Part shown: positions 39,601 through 55,416 of the stretch, piece by piece | Layout of the letters: every line of letters starts with the position of its first letter | Position numbering within the stretch: position 1 is the first letter of the stretch | Assembly: GCF_028993575.1 (NCBI RefSeq) | Contig: NZ_CP118615.1 | Coordinates: 3,997,001 to 4,061,000 of the forward strand | Length of the DNA stretch: 64,000 nucleotides | Direction of reading: 5' to 3' | Origin: Micromonospora cathayae | Lineage (GTDB): Bacteria > Actinomycetota > Actinomycetes > Mycobacteriales > Micromonosporaceae | The notes under the pieces: model-generated | Database searches by the model: none | What the model saw: the letters and a program-made list of their open reading frames with translations, nothing else | What the model was told of the DNA's origin: nothing | Program-made: the position numbers and the translations under genes

Positions 39601-42155
39601 CCGGTGTCCGTGCCGACCACGACGCGCTGGTCGAGGCGCTCGGCACCGACCTGCCGGACCGGCTGGTCCACGCGTTCACCCTGGACGGCGAGCCGGCCGG
39701 CACCGACCTGGCGGCCACCGCCACCGCCCTGGACCGGGGCTTCTTCGACGCCCTGCACCTGGTGCAGGCGCTCGCCGGGGCCGGCCGCACCGCCGACGAA
39801 CGCCCGCTGACCCTGGACCTGGTCACCGCCGGCATCGGCGACGTCACCGGACCCGACCTGACCCGCCCCGAACACGCCACCCTGCGCGGCCTGGCCCGGG
39901 TGCTGCCCGCCGAACTGCCCGGGGTGACCGTACGGCTGGTCGACGCCGACCCGGCCGCCACCGGCACCACCGCCCTGGTCGCCGAACTGGGCCGACCGGT
40001 GGGCGAGGTCACCGAGGTGACACTGCGCGGCAACCGCCGCTGGGTCACCGACCACGAGCAGGTCACCCTGGACGCGGACAGCACGGAAGGCCCGGTGCTC
40101 CGCGACGGCGGCCGGTACGTCATCACCGGCGGCCTGGGCGGCATCGGCATCACCCTGGCCGAGGACCTGGCCCGGCGGTTCCGGGCCCGGCTGGTGCTGC
40201 TGGCCCGGTCCGGCCTGCCGGCGCGGGACCGCTGGGACGACCACCTCGCGGTGCACGGCGACGACCGGGCCGGCCGGGCCATCGCCGCGATCCGCCGGAT
40301 GGAGGCCGCCGGGGCCGAGGTGCTGGTGCTGGCCGCCGACGTCACCGACCCCGCCGACCTGCGCCGGGTTCGGGACGCCGCCGAGCAGGCGTACGGCGGC
40401 GTCGACGGCATCGTGCACGCGGCCGGCCTGGCCGGCGGCGGCATGGTCGAGATCAAGGACCGGGCCGACGCGGAACGCGTCCTCGCCCCGAAGGTGGCCG
40501 GCACCCTCGCCCTGGCCCAGGTGTTCGGGGACCTGCCGCTGGACTTCGTGGTGCTCTGCTCGTCGATCACCGCCGTGCTCGGCGGCTTCGGGCAGGTCGA
40601 CTACTGCGCGGCCAACAACGCCCTGGACGCGTACGCCCGGTCCGGGCTGGGCTGGTCGGCACCGGTGCTGTCGCAGAACTGGGGCGGCTGGGCCGAGGTC
40701 GGAATGGCCGTGGAGACCGACGTGCCGGCCGGCTTCCGGGCCGCCGCCCGGGACACCGTCACCAGCACCGTCGACCACCCGGTGCTCACCACCCGGGTCA
40801 CCGGCGCGACGGAGACCGTGCTGCACGGCCTGGTCTCCGCCGGCACCCACTGGCTGCTCGACGAGCACCGCATCGGCGGGGTACCGGTGGTGCCCGGCAC
40901 CGCCCACCTGGAGTCGGTGCGCGCGGCGGTGGCCGCCGCCGTACCCGCCCCGGCCCCGGACGCGCTTGTCGAACTGCGCGACGTGGTGTTCCTGGAGCCG
41001 TTCTCGGTGCCGGACGGCACGGTCGCCCAGTACCGGGTCGAGCTGACCGGCACCGACGAGGGCGTCGACTTCGCCGTCCGCAGCCTGGCCGCCGGTGAGC
41101 TGCGCACCCACGTACGCGGCGCGGCCGGCTGGACCGTCGAGCCGGCCCCACCGGCCCGGGACCTGGCCGCGCTCACCGCCGGCTGCCGGCGCATCGACGA
41201 CGACCAGTCGTTCGGGCGGGGCCGCACCAGCATGCTCACCTTCGGTCCCCGGTGGAACTCGCTGCGGGAGCACCACCTCGGCGCGGGCGGGGAACTGGCC
41301 CGGATCAGCGCGCCCGCCGAGGCGCTCGGCGACCTGTCGGCCTGGGGGCTGCACCCGGCGCTGCTGGACGTGGCGACCGCGTTCGGGCGGGGCCGGGGCT
41401 CCGGCACCTACCTGCCGCTGTCGTACGGCCGGATCGTGGTGCGCGGCCCGCTGCCGGCGGACCTGGTCAGTCACCTGCGCTACCGGGACGGCGACACCGA
41501 CGAGGTGGTGGCCGCCGACCTGTCCCTGCTGGACGCCGACGGCCGGGAACTGGTGTCCATCAGCGACTTCGTGCTGCGCCGGGTCGACTCCGACGCGGTC
41601 ACCGGCGGGCTCGCCGCCACCGGCCCCGACACCGGGTCGGTGTCCGCCTCCCCGGGCGAGGACATCCGGCCGGTCGACGGGGCGGAGGCGTTCCGCCGCA
41701 GCCTCGCCGCCGGCCTCGGCCCGCAGGTCGTCATCGCCACCCGCACCGTCGCCGACCTGCGGTCCCGGTCCGGCCGGGTCACCACCGAGAGCCTGGAGAC
41801 CGACGACGGACCGGGCACCGGGCCGACCGCCGCCAGCATCGCCGGCACCTCGGCCGCGCCGCGTACCGAACTGGAGGCGGTCATCGCCGCCGTCTGGCAG
41901 GACAACCTCGGCCTGGACGCCGTCGGCGTGGACGACGACTTCTTCGCCCTCGGCGGCAACTCGCTGGTCGCGGTGCAGCTCATCGCGGCGATGCGCAAGG
42001 CCACCGGGGTCCGGCTGCCGATGCGCAGCCTCTTCGAGACGCCCACCGTGGCGGGCCTGGCGGCCCGGATCGAGGAACAGCGCGCCGCCGCACCCGCCGA
42101 GGAACCGGCCGCCGCGCCGACCATCCCGGCCATCCCCCGACTGCCCCGCGCCTGA
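36663..42155 (+). CDS. Type I PKS module KS-AT-KR-DH-ACP
   Basis: 1830 residues. KS: Cys194 (HTACSTSL), His329 (EAHGTGT), His369 (KSNIGHL). AT: Ser640 (GHSIGEY) and HAFH at 733-736, the pattern of malonyl-CoA selection. KR: GGLGGIG near 1156, Ser1301 (CSSITAV), Tyr1314 ([13 protein letters not shown]). DH: His1402 in [10 protein letters not shown] (HxxxGxxxxP) and Asp1569 in [11 protein letters not shown]: Ser1767 ([10 protein letters not shown]). All catalytic residues are present, so an alpha,beta-unsaturated ketide unit is expected. The DH lies after the KR, not before it as in most modular PKSs. No ER or methyltransferase. Its AT is the only one in the operon and may also serve the AT-less KS. 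Confidence 0.93.
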   Translation: MKDLMNNPDNPSLSGEGDGIEPIAIVGLAARLPGAADVREFWRNLVDGVESVTTFTREEQLARGATVDEVDDPSWVNRAPVLEAFDELDAGLFGMTAREAEITDPQHRIFLETCYTALQDAGYDPARYDGSVGVYAGTGGNLYLQLHVSKNKRVGGAVHSAVSVATGNSPNYVATNVSYRLDLRGPSFTVHTACSTSLVAFHLACESLRNGECDMALAGGVNVELPHAVGFMGMEGFTSPDGRCRPFDAAANGTVWGSGSGVTVLKRLSDAIADGDTVRAVVRGNAINNDGAGKVGFTAPSVDGQMEAIAQAVAMADVDPRTISYVEAHGTGTAMGDPIEITALAAVYGQDTDDRGWCGIGSVKSNIGHLSQPSGIVSVIKTVLAMEHGLIPPTINYETPNPAIDFADTPFYVTNTLTKWDNDTGPRRAGVSSFGIGGTNAHVVLEEAPAAYRADRRIRPAHLLHVSAKTPTALDTALTRLADHLATATDGGPELLADVAHTLRVGRQEYAHRATVVATDLADAVTALRTPRRRQTGVADGPTPRVAFLFSGQGAQYAGMGAQLYAEEPAFAAVVDECAELLRPELGLDLRDLILGRDPDAGEKLTETRYTQPALFVIEYALATLWQRAGVKPAAMIGHSIGEYAAATVAGVLTLPDALRVVAARGRLMQSMPAGAMLAVSLDESVVAETLPDGLAVATVNGPGTCVVAGPHEAVEAYAQTRKGKCKPLRTSHAFHSPMMDPILAEFTALMAAVPLRPPTVPFLSNVTGTWITDAQATDPAYWAAHLRQPVRFGACVATLIAEGVWQLVECGPGKQLANLARMQVAKGSPEQRVRTPLGSLPGPTEDTGDLATLLGTAGALWSAGVPVRLDADPAARRVPLPTYPFERKRYWIDADPVQPAAVAEPERGPRPLAEWFAVPVWRQAAPETRRTPPGRCLVFVDGPRGEDLLTALRAAGADPVAVRAGDGFAATADGYRLRPGVRADHDALVEALGTDLPDRLVHAFTLDGEPAGTDLAATATALDRGFFDALHLVQALAGAGRTADERPLTLDLVTAGIGDVTGPDLTRPEHATLRGLARVLPAELPGVTVRLVDADPAATGTTALVAELGRPVGEVTEVTLRGNRRWVTDHEQVTLDADSTEGPVLRDGGRYVITGGLGGIGITLAEDLARRFRARLVLLARSGLPARDRWDDHLAVHGDDRAGRAIAAIRRMEAAGAEVLVLAADVTDPADLRRVRDAAEQAYGGVDGIVHAAGLAGGGMVEIKDRADAERVLAPKVAGTLALAQVFGDLPLDFVVLCSSITAVLGGFGQVDYCAANNALDAYARSGLGWSAPVLSQNWGGWAEVGMAVETDVPAGFRAAARDTVTSTVDHPVLTTRVTGATETVLHGLVSAGTHWLLDEHRIGGVPVVPGTAHLESVRAAVAAAVPAPAPDALVELRDVVFLEPFSVPDGTVAQYRVELTGTDEGVDFAVRSLAAGELRTHVRGAAGWTVEPAPPARDLAALTAGCRRIDDDQSFGRGRTSMLTFGPRWNSLREHHLGAGGELARISAPAEALGDLSAWGLHPALLDVATAFGRGRGSGTYLPLSYGRIVVRGPLPADLVSHLRYRDGDTDEVVAADLSLLDADGRELVSISDFVLRRVDSDAVTGGLAATGPDTGSVSASPGEDIRPVDGAEAFRRSLAAGLGPQVVIATRTVADLRSRSGRVTTESLETDDGPGTGPTAASIAGTSAAPRTELEAVIAAVWQDNLGLDAVGVDDDFFALGGNSLVAVQLIAAMRKATGVRLPMRSLFETPTVAGLAARIEEQRAAAPAEEPAAAPTIPAIPRLPRA

Positions 42156-42178
42156 CCAGGACAAGGAGACCTGAGCAC

Positions 42179-43123
42179 ATGAGCGACACGATCGCCACGT
42201 TGCCGGTGCTCGTCGAGAACGACGGCACCGCGCTCACCGAGCTGATCGACCGGCGGCGTACCGAACTGCGCGCCACCCTGGTCGAGCAGGGCGGACTGCT
42301 GTTCCGCGGCTTCGACGTCGGCGGGGTCGACGGCTTCGACCGGGTGGTCCGCGCGCTGGCCGGCGAGCCGCTGACCTACACCGAACGGTCCTCGCCCCGG
42401 CACGCCATCAAGGGGAAGGTCTACACCTCCACCGACTACCCGGAGGACGAGGAGATCTTCCTGCACAACGAGAACTCGTACCAGGCGCGCTGGCCGCTCA
42501 CGCTGTTCTTCTACTGCATCACCCCGCCGGACACCCAGGGCGCGACCCCGCTGGCCGACGTGCGCCGGGTGTACGAGCTGATCGACCCGACGGTCCGGGA
42601 GGAGTTCGTCCGGCGCGGCTGGCTGCTGATGCGGAACTTCCACGCCGACTTCGGCACCCCGTGGCAGCACGTGTTCAACACCGACGACCGGGCCGAGGTC
42701 GAGGCGTACGCGGCGGCGAACCGGATCGAGCTGGAGTGGGTCGGCCGGGACGGGCTGCGGACCCGCTCCCGGCGCGAGGTGGTCCACCACCGGCCCGGCT
42801 CGGACACCCCGCGCTGGTTCAACCACGCCACCTTCTTCCACGTCAGCACCCTGGCCAAGGACATCCAGGAGGGGCTGCTGGAACTCTTCGGCCCCGACGG
42901 GCTGCCGTCGAACACCTACTACGGTGACGGGGCGGAGATCCCCACCGATGTCATGGACCATCTGCGGGACGCGTATCGTGCCGCCAGCGTCCGTTTCGAC
43001 TACCAGCGCGACGACGTGCTGGTGGTGGACAACATGACCGCCGCGCACGGTCGGGAGCCGTTCACCGGACCCCGCAAGATCGCTGTCGCCATGGCCGAAC
43101 CGCACACCCCTGGAGAGAACTGA
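42179..43123 (+). CDS. SyrP-like Fe(II)/2-oxoglutarate-dependent hydroxylase (TauD family)
   Basis: 314 residues. Iron ligands are visible as HxE in FLHNENSYQARWP (first His and the Glu) and the distal His in NMTAAHGREPF, with the 2-oxoglutarate-binding Arg in TGPRKIAVAMA. HxE rather than HxD is the form found in SyrP and AsnO, which hydroxylate the beta-carbon of Asp or Asn in lipopeptide and syringomycin pathways. The gene is followed at once by MbtH and then an A domain predicted for Asn/Asp, which fits beta-hydroxylation of that residue on its carrier. AAGGAG precedes the ATG; the stop overlaps the MbtH start (TGATG). Confidence 0.88.
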   Translation: MSDTIATLPVLVENDGTALTELIDRRRTELRATLVEQGGLLFRGFDVGGVDGFDRVVRALAGEPLTYTERSSPRHAIKGKVYTSTDYPEDEEIFLHNENSYQARWPLTLFFYCITPPDTQGATPLADVRRVYELIDPTVREEFVRRGWLLMRNFHADFGTPWQHVFNTDDRAEVEAYAAANRIELEWVGRDGLRTRSRREVVHHRPGSDTPRWFNHATFFHVSTLAKDIQEGLLELFGPDGLPSNTYYGDGAEIPTDVMDHLRDAYRAASVRFDYQRDDVLVVDNMTAAHGREPFTGPRKIAVAMAEPHTPGEN

Positions 43124-43311
43124 TGTCCGAGCCGCGTTTCCTGGTCGTCCGCAACGACGAGGAGCAGTACTCGATCTGGTCGGCCGACCGGGAGCTCCCC
43201 GCGGGCTGGCAGGACACCGGGTTCGCCGGCACCCGCGAGGAGTGCCTGGCCCACATCGACACCGTCTGGACGGACATGCGTCCCCGCTCGGTGCGTGAGG
43301 CGCTGGCGTGA
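43123..43311 (+). CDS. MbtH-like protein
   Basis: 62 residues with the full family signature: VVRNDEEQYSIWSADRELPA, GWQDTGFAGTREECLAHI, VWTDMRPRSVREAL. MbtH proteins bind A domains and raise their solubility and activity. It lies between the hydroxylase and the two C-A-PCP proteins and probably serves their A domains. Overlaps both neighbouring genes (TGATG and GTGA). Confidence 0.96.
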   Translation: MSEPRFLVVRNDEEQYSIWSADRELPAGWQDTGFAGTREECLAHIDTVWTDMRPRSVREALA

Positions 43312-46300
43312 CCACGAAGGAGTGGACCTTCCCGGCGTCGTACGCGCAGGAGCGGGTCTGGATCGCCAACCAGCTCGACGCCGGCTCCCCGGTCTACAAC
43401 GTCTCGCTACTGTGGACCTTCCCGGCGGGACTCACCCCCGAGCAGGCCAGCGCGGTGTTCGGCGCGGTGGTGGCCCGGCACGAGGCGCTCCGTACCCACC
43501 TGCGGGTCGACGACGGGACGCTGACCCAGGTGGTCCGGGCCGCCGGGCCGGTCGACCTCGAGGTCATCGACCTGCGTGACCTGCCCGGGGACCGGCAGCG
43601 GCCCCGCTTCGACGAGCTGCTCGCCGAGCTGGCCCGCACCCCGATCCCGCTGGACGCCCCGCCACTGTGGCGGGCCCGGCTGGTCCGGATGGCCGACGAC
43701 CGGGTGGTGCTGCAGGGCGTGGTGCACCACGTGGTCTTCGACAGCCGGTCCGCGGTGATCCTCACCGAGGAACTGGCGGCGTGGTCGCGCGCCGCCCTCG
43801 GCGGCACCTCCGTCGACCTGCCCGAACTGCCCATCCAGTACGCCGACTTCGCGGTCTGGCAGCGCCAGCAGCTCGTCGGGGCGGAACTGGACCGGCAGCT
43901 CGCCTTCTGGCGGGACCGGCTGGCCGACGCGCCGGCCGCCACCACCCTGCCGCTGGACCGGCCCCGCCCGGCCGAGCTGGGCTACGCCGGCGACGAGGTG
44001 CACTTCACGCTGCCCGACGGGCTGCTGGACCGGGTCGGGCAGCTCGCCGCCGGGTCGACCGCCACCCCGTACATGGTGCTGCTGGCCGGGTTCACCGCCC
44101 TGCTGCACCGGATCTCCGGCGACGCCGACCTGGTGGTCGGGGTCTCCACCGCCGGCCGGGACAACCCCGAGCTGGCCGGGCTGATCGGCATGTTCGTCAA
44201 CCCGGTGGCGCTGCGCTGCGACCTGACCGGCGACCCGACCTTCACCGAGCTGGTCGCCCGCACCCGGGACGCCCTGGTCGACGCGCTGGAACACGGCGAC
44301 ACCCCGTTCCAGACGATCGTCGAGGCCATCGCGCCGCAGCGGGACCCGTCGGTGCAGCCGGTCTTCCAGACCGCGTTCAACTTCATCCCGGACTCCGGTC
44401 TGGATCCGGTCGCCCTCGGCACCACCAAGGACGACCTGGCCTTCGACATCACCACCACGACCAGCCGGCTGCTCTACCGGACCGCCCTGTTCGACCGGGC
44501 CACCGCCGAGACGGTCGCCGCCCGGTACGTCCGGCTGCTCTCCGCCGCCGTGGCCGACCCGGACACCCGGGTGTCCGCGCTGCCGGTGCTGGACGACGCC
44601 GAACGCGAGCGGGTGCTGGACACCTGGAACGACACCGCCCGGGACGTACCGGAGTCCACCCTGGTCGCGGTGCTCGAACGGCAGGTGGCGGCCACCCCGG
44701 ACGCCACCGCGCTGGTCGCCGACGGGGTGTCCCTCACGTACGCCGAGCTGAACGGCCGGGCCAACCGGCTGGCCCGGACGCTGGTGGGCCGGGGGATCGG
44801 TCCGGGGAAGCTGGTCGCCCTGGCCCTGCCCCGCTCGGCCGACCTGCTGGTGGCGATCCTCGCGGTGCTCAAGTCCGGTGCCGCGTACCTGCCGGTCGAC
44901 ACCGGCTACCCGGCCGGCCGGATCGCGTACCTGCTCGCCGACGCCGAACCGGCGCTGGTGCTGACCACCCCGGACACCGCCGCACTGGTCCCGGCGGACG
45001 CGCTGGTCCTCGACGCGGCCCTGACCGGGGACGGTCCCGGGGATACGGCGGGCCTGACCAGGGACGGCGGGACCGCCGACCCGGCCGGGGCGACCGCCGA
45101 CCTGACCGACGCCGAGCGGACCGTCCCGCTGCGGCCGGACCACCCGGCGTACGTGCTCTACACCTCCGGTTCCACCGGCCGCCCCAAGGGCGTGGTGGTG
45201 GAGCACCGGGCGGTGCACGCCTACCTGGCCTGGGCCCGGGACACCTACCCGGGGCTGGCCGGCACCGCGCTGCTGCACTCGCCGGTCTCGTTCGACCTGA
45301 CCGTCACCGGCCTGCTCGGCCCGCTCACCGCCGGCGGCACGGTCCGGCTGGCCGGCATCGACGAGGCCGCCGCCCGCGCGGGCGGACCGCCGGCCTTCCT
45401 CAAGGTCACCCCGAGCCACCTGCCGCTGCTCGACGCCACCCTGTCGCCCACCGCCGACCTGGTGATCGGCGGCGAGGCGCTCACCGGGGAACAGCTCGCC
45501 GGCTGGCGGGCCGCCCACCCGGACGCGGCCGTGGTCAACGAGTACGGCCCGACCGAGGCCACCGTGGGTTGCGTGGCCGCCCGGATCGCCCCCGGCGAGC
45601 CGGTGCCGGCCGGCCCGGTGCCGATCGGCCGACCCACCTGGAACATGCGGGCGTACCTGCTCGACGCCCAGCTCAACCCGGTGCCGCCGGGCGTGGCCGG
45701 TGAGCTGTACGTCGCCGGGACGCAACTGGCCCGGGGCTACCTGCGCCGGCCCGCGCTGACCGCCGAACGGTTCCTGCCCTGCCCGTACGGTGCGCCGGGG
45801 GAGCGGATGTACCACACCGGTGACCTGGCCCGCTGGCGCGCCGACGGGACCCTGGAGTACCTGGGCCGCCGCGACCAGCAGGTGAAGGTGCGCGGCATGC
45901 GCATCGAGCTGGGGGAGATCGAGTCCACCCTGCTCGCCCACCCGGGCGTCCGGGAGGCGGTGGTGGTGGTCCGCACCGACACCGGCGAGCCGAACCTGGT
46001 CGGGTACCTGGTCGGCACCGCCGACCCGACGGAGGTGACCGCCGAGGCGGCCCGCCAGCTGCCCACGCACCTGGTGCCGACCGCCCTGGTCACCCTGGAC
46101 GCGTTGCCGCTGACCCCGAACGGCAAGCTGGACCGGGCCGCGCTGCCCGCCCCCGCCACGTCGGACGACACCCCGTCCTACGTGGCCCCGCGCACCGACG
46201 CCGAGTCGCTGGTGGCGGAGGTCTTCGGCGACATCCTCGGGGTGGAGAAGGTCGGCGCGTTCGACGACTTCTTCGCCCTCGGCGGCAACTCGCTGCGCGG

Positions 46301-46483
46301 CATGCGGGCGATGTCCCGGATCCGCGCCGAGGTCGACGTGGACCTGCCGATGCGCGCCCTGTTCAGCGCCCCGGTGGTCGCCGACCTGGCCACCCAGATC
46401 GAGGCGCTCATCGCCGCCGAGGTCGACGAACTCTCCGAAGCCGAGGTCGCCGCGCTGCTCGCGGCGGAAAAGGGAACATCCGA

Positions 46484-46487
<4 letters not shown>
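43308..46487 (+). CDS. NRPS module C-A-PCP, predicted Asn/Asp
   Basis: 1059 residues. C domain: SYAQERVWIANQL and a core His140-His141 motif HHVVFDS, in which Ser146 replaces the usual Gly. A domain: YVLYTSGSTGRPKG near 618, NEYGPTEAT, YHTGDL, GRRDQQVKVRGMRIEL, PNGKLDRAAL. The ten selectivity residues, aligned by eye to GrsA, read DLTKVGEVGK, close to DLTKLGEVGK (Asn) and DLTKVGHIGK (Asp). PCP Ser995 (ALGGNSLRGM). It stands directly after the PKS module in gene order, so its C domain would condense a ketide from the ACP with Asn/Asp. No epimerase domain. Ends in an acidic helix that may dock with the next protein. Confidence 0.93.
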
Positions 46488-52015
<5,528 letters not shown>

Positions 52016-52030
52016 CCGTGTGGTTTTCCC

Positions 52031-52067
52031 CGGACCCCCGGCGCGGTCGCCCCGCGCCGGGGGTCCG
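52031..52067 (+). terminator. Terminator of the NRPS/PKS operon
   Basis: A perfect 16-base-pair stem, CGGACCCCCGGCGCGG (52031-52046) with CCGCGCCGGGGGTCCG (52052-52067) and a 5-base loop, starts 16 bases past the last stop codon. No T-run follows, as is usual in this kind of genome. Confidence 0.8.
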
Positions 52068-52200
52068 CGCCGTCCAGGGTGGTCGGTCCGGCGGGCGGGA
52101 TGCCGGCCCGGCGGTGGTCGGGCCACGTGGGCGGGTGCCGGTTCTGCCGTGGCGCGGGACGCCGCACCGCCGGCTCTGCCGTGGTGGCGGCGGGGACGCC

Positions 52201-52875
52201 TCAGCGGTGGGCGGTCAACGAGTCGCCGTGGTGGTTGGTGTCGACGAGCTGCCGGGCCGGACGGGTCGGTCGCGGCGCGCCGATGCTCTTGGCCCGGTAC
52301 ATGGCCGCGTCGGCGCGGCAGAGCGCGTCGGAGAGCTGCGCCGGGCCGCGTACCGGGGCCAACCCGACCGAGGCGGTAACCCGCAGGTTCACCGCGCCGT
52401 GCTGGATCGGGACGGCCAGCGCGTCGCTGAGCCGGCGCGCGGCGTGCTCCATCCACCGGTGGTCGACGGTGGGACTGGCCAGCAGGCCGGCGAACTCGTC
52501 ACCACCGAGCCGGGCCACCAGGTTGTCCCCGGCGAACGCGGCGAAGCGCTCGGCGACGCTGATCAGCACCTGGTCCCCGGCGGCGTGCCCGTACCGGTCG
52601 TTGACCTGCTTGAAGTCGTCCAGGTCGAGCACCACCGCGATCAGCGGCTGCCCGGCCGAGTCGGTCAGCAGGGTGGCGGCGAGCCGGTAGAAGGCCCGGC
52701 GGTTCGGCAGCCCGGTGAGCGGGTCGTGGCTGGCGGCGTGTCGTTCGGCGGTCAGCTCGGCCTGGAGCAGGTCGATCCGCGCCTCGGCCCGGACCGCGCG
52801 CTGACGGAATCCGAAGCCGGCGGCGACCGCTCCGGCGGCGCAGATGCCGGACACGATGGTGAACGGATCTGGCAC
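52201..52875 (-). CDS. GGDEF-domain diguanylate cyclase
   Basis: 224 residues. A single N-terminal hydrophobic segment (FTIVSGICAAGAVAAGFGF) is followed by a short coiled stretch and a full GGDEF domain: DPLTGLPNRRAFYRLAATLL, VVLDLDDFKQVNDRYGHAAG, the intact active-site loop RLGGDEFAGL, and SVGLAPV. Active-site residues are present, so it should make cyclic di-GMP. No upstream RxxD inhibitory site is evident. The gene converges on the NRPS operon and has no clear functional tie to it. Confidence 0.92.
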   Translation of the reverse strand: MPDPFTIVSGICAAGAVAAGFGFRQRAVRAEARIDLLQAELTAERHAASHDPLTGLPNRRAFYRLAATLLTDSAGQPLIAVVLDLDDFKQVNDRYGHAAGDQVLISVAERFAAFAGDNLVARLGGDEFAGLLASPTVDHRWMEHAARRLSDALAVPIQHGAVNLRVTASVGLAPVRGPAQLSDALCRADAAMYRAKSIGAPRPTRPARQLVDTNHHGDSLTAHR

Positions 52876-53029
52876 CGGCGTCCCCCGTCATCGCGTCCGC
52901 GGGTGCGCCACGCAGCCGCCCGGCACAGCCGCGCCGGACCCTGTTTCCCCTGGTCGCACCCCAGGTTGGGTCACTCAAAGTGAACGGTTCGGTACCGTCC
53001 ACACTGCGTTATCATGCTCCCTGTCCAAT

Positions 53030-53061
53030 GCAGATGCAATAGCAGATGCACGTGCATCTGC
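53030..53061. promoter_or_regulatory. GCAGATGCA repeats and 20-base palindrome upstream of DUF397
   Basis: GCAGATGCACGTGCATCTGC (53042-53061) is a perfect palindrome. A third half-site, GCAGATGCA, lies 12 bases upstream in direct orientation at 53030-53038. The element is 81 bases before the DUF397 ATG and is a likely operator, perhaps for the XRE regulator downstream. Nothing else was recognised in the 52876-53141 gap. Confidence 0.55.
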
Positions 53062-53141
53062 CTCCGAGTTGATATTCGCGCACCCTTCGTCGTCGCGCCG
53101 CCGCGAGCGGTAGCGGTCGGCCCCCTAACGAAAGACGCCCC

Positions 53142-53381
53142 ATGCAGCAGCCACCGAACGGCGTTTCCACCAGTGCCCTGCCCCCGCTGAAGTGGCAGAA
53201 GAGCCGCCGGAGCAATCCCAGCGGCAACTGTGTCGAGCTGGCCGAGTTGCCCGGCGGGGCCGGCATCGCCATGCGGAACTCCCGCCACCCCGAGGGGCCC
53301 GCGTTGATCTACACCGCCGACGAGATCGCCGCGTTCGTGCTCGGCGCCCGGGACGGGGACTTCGACCACCTGATCACCTGA
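53142..53381 (+). CDS. DUF397 protein
   Basis: 79 residues with the family pattern LKWQKSRRSNPSGNCVELAE, then IAMRNSRHPEGPALIYTADE and IAAFVLGARDGDFDHL. DUF397 proteins are small partners, often called antitoxin- or regulator-like, of XRE-DUF5753 proteins and abound in actinomycetes, where several pairs influence development and antibiotic production (the WhiJ and BldB-related systems). The XRE partner is 155 bases downstream. Confidence 0.92.
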   Translation: MQQPPNGVSTSALPPLKWQKSRRSNPSGNCVELAELPGGAGIAMRNSRHPEGPALIYTADEIAAFVLGARDGDFDHLIT

Positions 53382-53536
53382 GCCCGCCCCGGCCGCGTCG
53401 AGAAGCGGAAGTGGACGACGGTGTCCCCGCATGGGTGCCACCGGCCGACTACGCCTGACTCTGGGTTCATGGCATGCTTACACGTCAGCCGGTCGGGGGG
53501 CGTCCGGCTGGGGAGCGGGCAAGCGGAGGTCGCCAC

Positions 53537-54424
53537 GTGACGACGGTTCCAGCCGAGGGTGGTCCGACGACCGGGCCGACCGTGCTGCGCATGCTGCTCG
53601 GTGCCCAGCTCCGCCGGCTGCGCGAGCACAGCGGGGTCACCCGGGAGGGTGCCGGCTGGGAGATCCGCGCCTCCGAATCCAAGATCAGCCGGATGGAGCT
53701 GGGTCGGGTCGGCTTCAAGGAACGGGACGTCTCCGACCTGCTCACCCTCTACGGCGTCACCGAGCCCGCCGAACGCGAGGCGCTGCTGAAGCTGGCCCGG
53801 GACGCCAACAACCCCGGCTGGTGGCACCGGTACGGTGACGTGCTGCCGGCCTGGTTCCAGTCGTACCTCGGCCTGGAGGCCGCCGCCGCGCTCATCCGCA
53901 GTTACGAGGTCCAGTTCGTGCCGGGCCTGCTCCAGACCCGCGAGTACGCCCGCGCGGTGGTCATGCTGGGGCACGGCGCGGCCGGCCCGGCGGAGATAGA
54001 CCGCCGGGTGGGCCTGCGGATCGAGCGCCAGCAGATCCTCCGCCGGCCGGACGCGCCGCTGCTGTGGGCGGTGGTCGACGAGGCCGCGCTGCGCCGCCCG
54101 ATCGGCGGCCCGCAGGTGATGCGCGGCCAGGTGCACGCGCTCATCGAGGCGACCAAGGTGCCGAACATCCGGTTGCAGGTCGTCCCGTTCGACGCCGGTG
54201 GGCACGCCGCCGCCGGCGGGGCCTTCAGCATCCTGCGCTTCGGTGACCAGGACCTGCCCGACATCGTCTACATCGAACAGCTGACCAGCGCGCTCTACCT
54301 CGACAAACGGGACGACGTCGACCACTACGCCGCCGCGATGGAGCGGCTCTGCGTCGAGGCCGAGCCGCCGGAGCGGACCCAGGAGATCCTCACCCGGATC
54401 CTGGCCGACCTGCACCGCGCCTGA
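53537..54424 (+). CDS. XRE-family regulator with DUF5753 domain
   Basis: 295 residues. Helix-turn-helix in the first 70 residues (LGAQLRRLREHSGVTREGAG, EIRASESKISRMELGRVGF, then DLLTLYGV). The DUF5753 C-terminal domain follows: WFQSYLGLEAAAALIRSYEV, FVPGLLQTREYARAVV, RQQILRRPDAPLLWAVVDEA, NIRLQVVPFDAGGHAAAGGA. The GTG at 53537 with GCGGAGG upstream is used; earlier starts add unrelated sequence. It works with the adjacent DUF397 protein and may bind the palindrome at 53042. Confidence 0.93.
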   Translation: MTTVPAEGGPTTGPTVLRMLLGAQLRRLREHSGVTREGAGWEIRASESKISRMELGRVGFKERDVSDLLTLYGVTEPAEREALLKLARDANNPGWWHRYGDVLPAWFQSYLGLEAAAALIRSYEVQFVPGLLQTREYARAVVMLGHGAAGPAEIDRRVGLRIERQQILRRPDAPLLWAVVDEAALRRPIGGPQVMRGQVHALIEATKVPNIRLQVVPFDAGGHAAAGGAFSILRFGDQDLPDIVYIEQLTSALYLDKRDDVDHYAAAMERLCVEAEPPERTQEILTRILADLHRA

Positions 54425-54535
54425 CCGGCCCGGCGACCGGGGACCCCCGCCCGCCGCGCACTACGATGACCCCCGGCGGCCGACCACAGTGGACGACCGT
54501 CCCCGGCCAGGCCGGCGCATTCTCTGGAGGCAGTC

Positions 54536-55372
54536 TTGACCAGCGGGTTCCCGGGCCCCAGCAACCCCAGCGCCCGGATCGACACCTCGGTGGCCCACCC
54601 CGCCCGCCGGTACAACTACTGGCTCGGCGGCAAGGACAACTTCCAGGCCGACCGGGACTCCGGTGACGCGTGGGCGGCCCAGTTCCCCACCATCCGGGTC
54701 AGCGCCCGGGAGAACCGCCGGTTCCTCCGGCGGGCGGTCACCCACCTGGCCCGGGACGCCGGCATCCGGCAGTTCCTCGACATCGGTACCGGCATCCCCA
54801 CCGCCGACAACACCCACCAGGTCGCCCAGTCGATCGCGCCCGAGGCGCGGGTGGTCTACGTCGACAACGACCCCATCGTGCTGGCCCACGCGCGGGCCCT
54901 GCTGACCAGCAGTCCCGAGGGGGCCACCGCCTACCTCGACGCCGACCTGCGGGACCCGCAGCGCATCCTCGACCACCCCGACCTGCGCCGGACCCTCGAC
55001 CTGACCCGCCCGGTCGGGTTGATGCTGGTGGCGATCCTGCACTTCGTCCCCGACGACGACGACCCGTACGGCGTGGTGGCCCGGCTGCTGGACGCGCTGC
55101 CCGCCGGCAGTCACCTGGTGGTGTCGCACGCCACCGGCGACCACCTGCCGGTGCCGCTGCCGCCCCGGCCCGCCGGGAAGAGCCACGACGGCGACCCGAA
55201 CGGGCTGGTCGTGCTGCGTAGCCGGGACGAGTTCACCCGCTTCTTCACCGGTCTGGAACTGGTCGCCCCGGGCGTCCGGTCGGTGGCGCAGTGGCGGGCC
55301 GAGCAGGAACCGCAGCCCCGCCCGACCGCCGCCGAGGTCAGCATGTACGCCGCGGTGGGCCGCAAGGTCTGA
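54536..55372 (+). CDS. DUF574-family SAM-dependent methyltransferase
   Basis: 278 residues from a TTG with GGAGG seven bases upstream. Signature of the actinobacterial family: ARIDTSVAHPARRYNYWLGG, then KDNF. Motif I is QFLDIGTGIPTADNTHQVAQ; VVYVDNDPIVLAHARALL and ILHFVPDDDDPYGVV follow. These proteins frequently adjoin XRE-DUF397 pairs, as here. Their substrates are unknown. Confidence 0.9.
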   Translation: MTSGFPGPSNPSARIDTSVAHPARRYNYWLGGKDNFQADRDSGDAWAAQFPTIRVSARENRRFLRRAVTHLARDAGIRQFLDIGTGIPTADNTHQVAQSIAPEARVVYVDNDPIVLAHARALLTSSPEGATAYLDADLRDPQRILDHPDLRRTLDLTRPVGLMLVAILHFVPDDDDPYGVVARLLDALPAGSHLVVSHATGDHLPVPLPPRPAGKSHDGDPNGLVVLRSRDEFTRFFTGLELVAPGVRSVAQWRAEQEPQPRPTAAEVSMYAAVGRKV

Positions 55373-55416
55373 CACGGTTGGCGGGCCGGGGCGGCGACCG
55401 GGCAGACTGGGACACC

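Noticed and set aside
36126..42164. A 2012-codon open frame antisense to the PKS gene, and a similar 1842-codon frame antisense to the last NRPS gene (46928-52456)
   Set aside because: Composition is Gly/Arg/His/Val-rich with no domain; these are mirror frames produced by strong GC third-position bias on the true coding strand.
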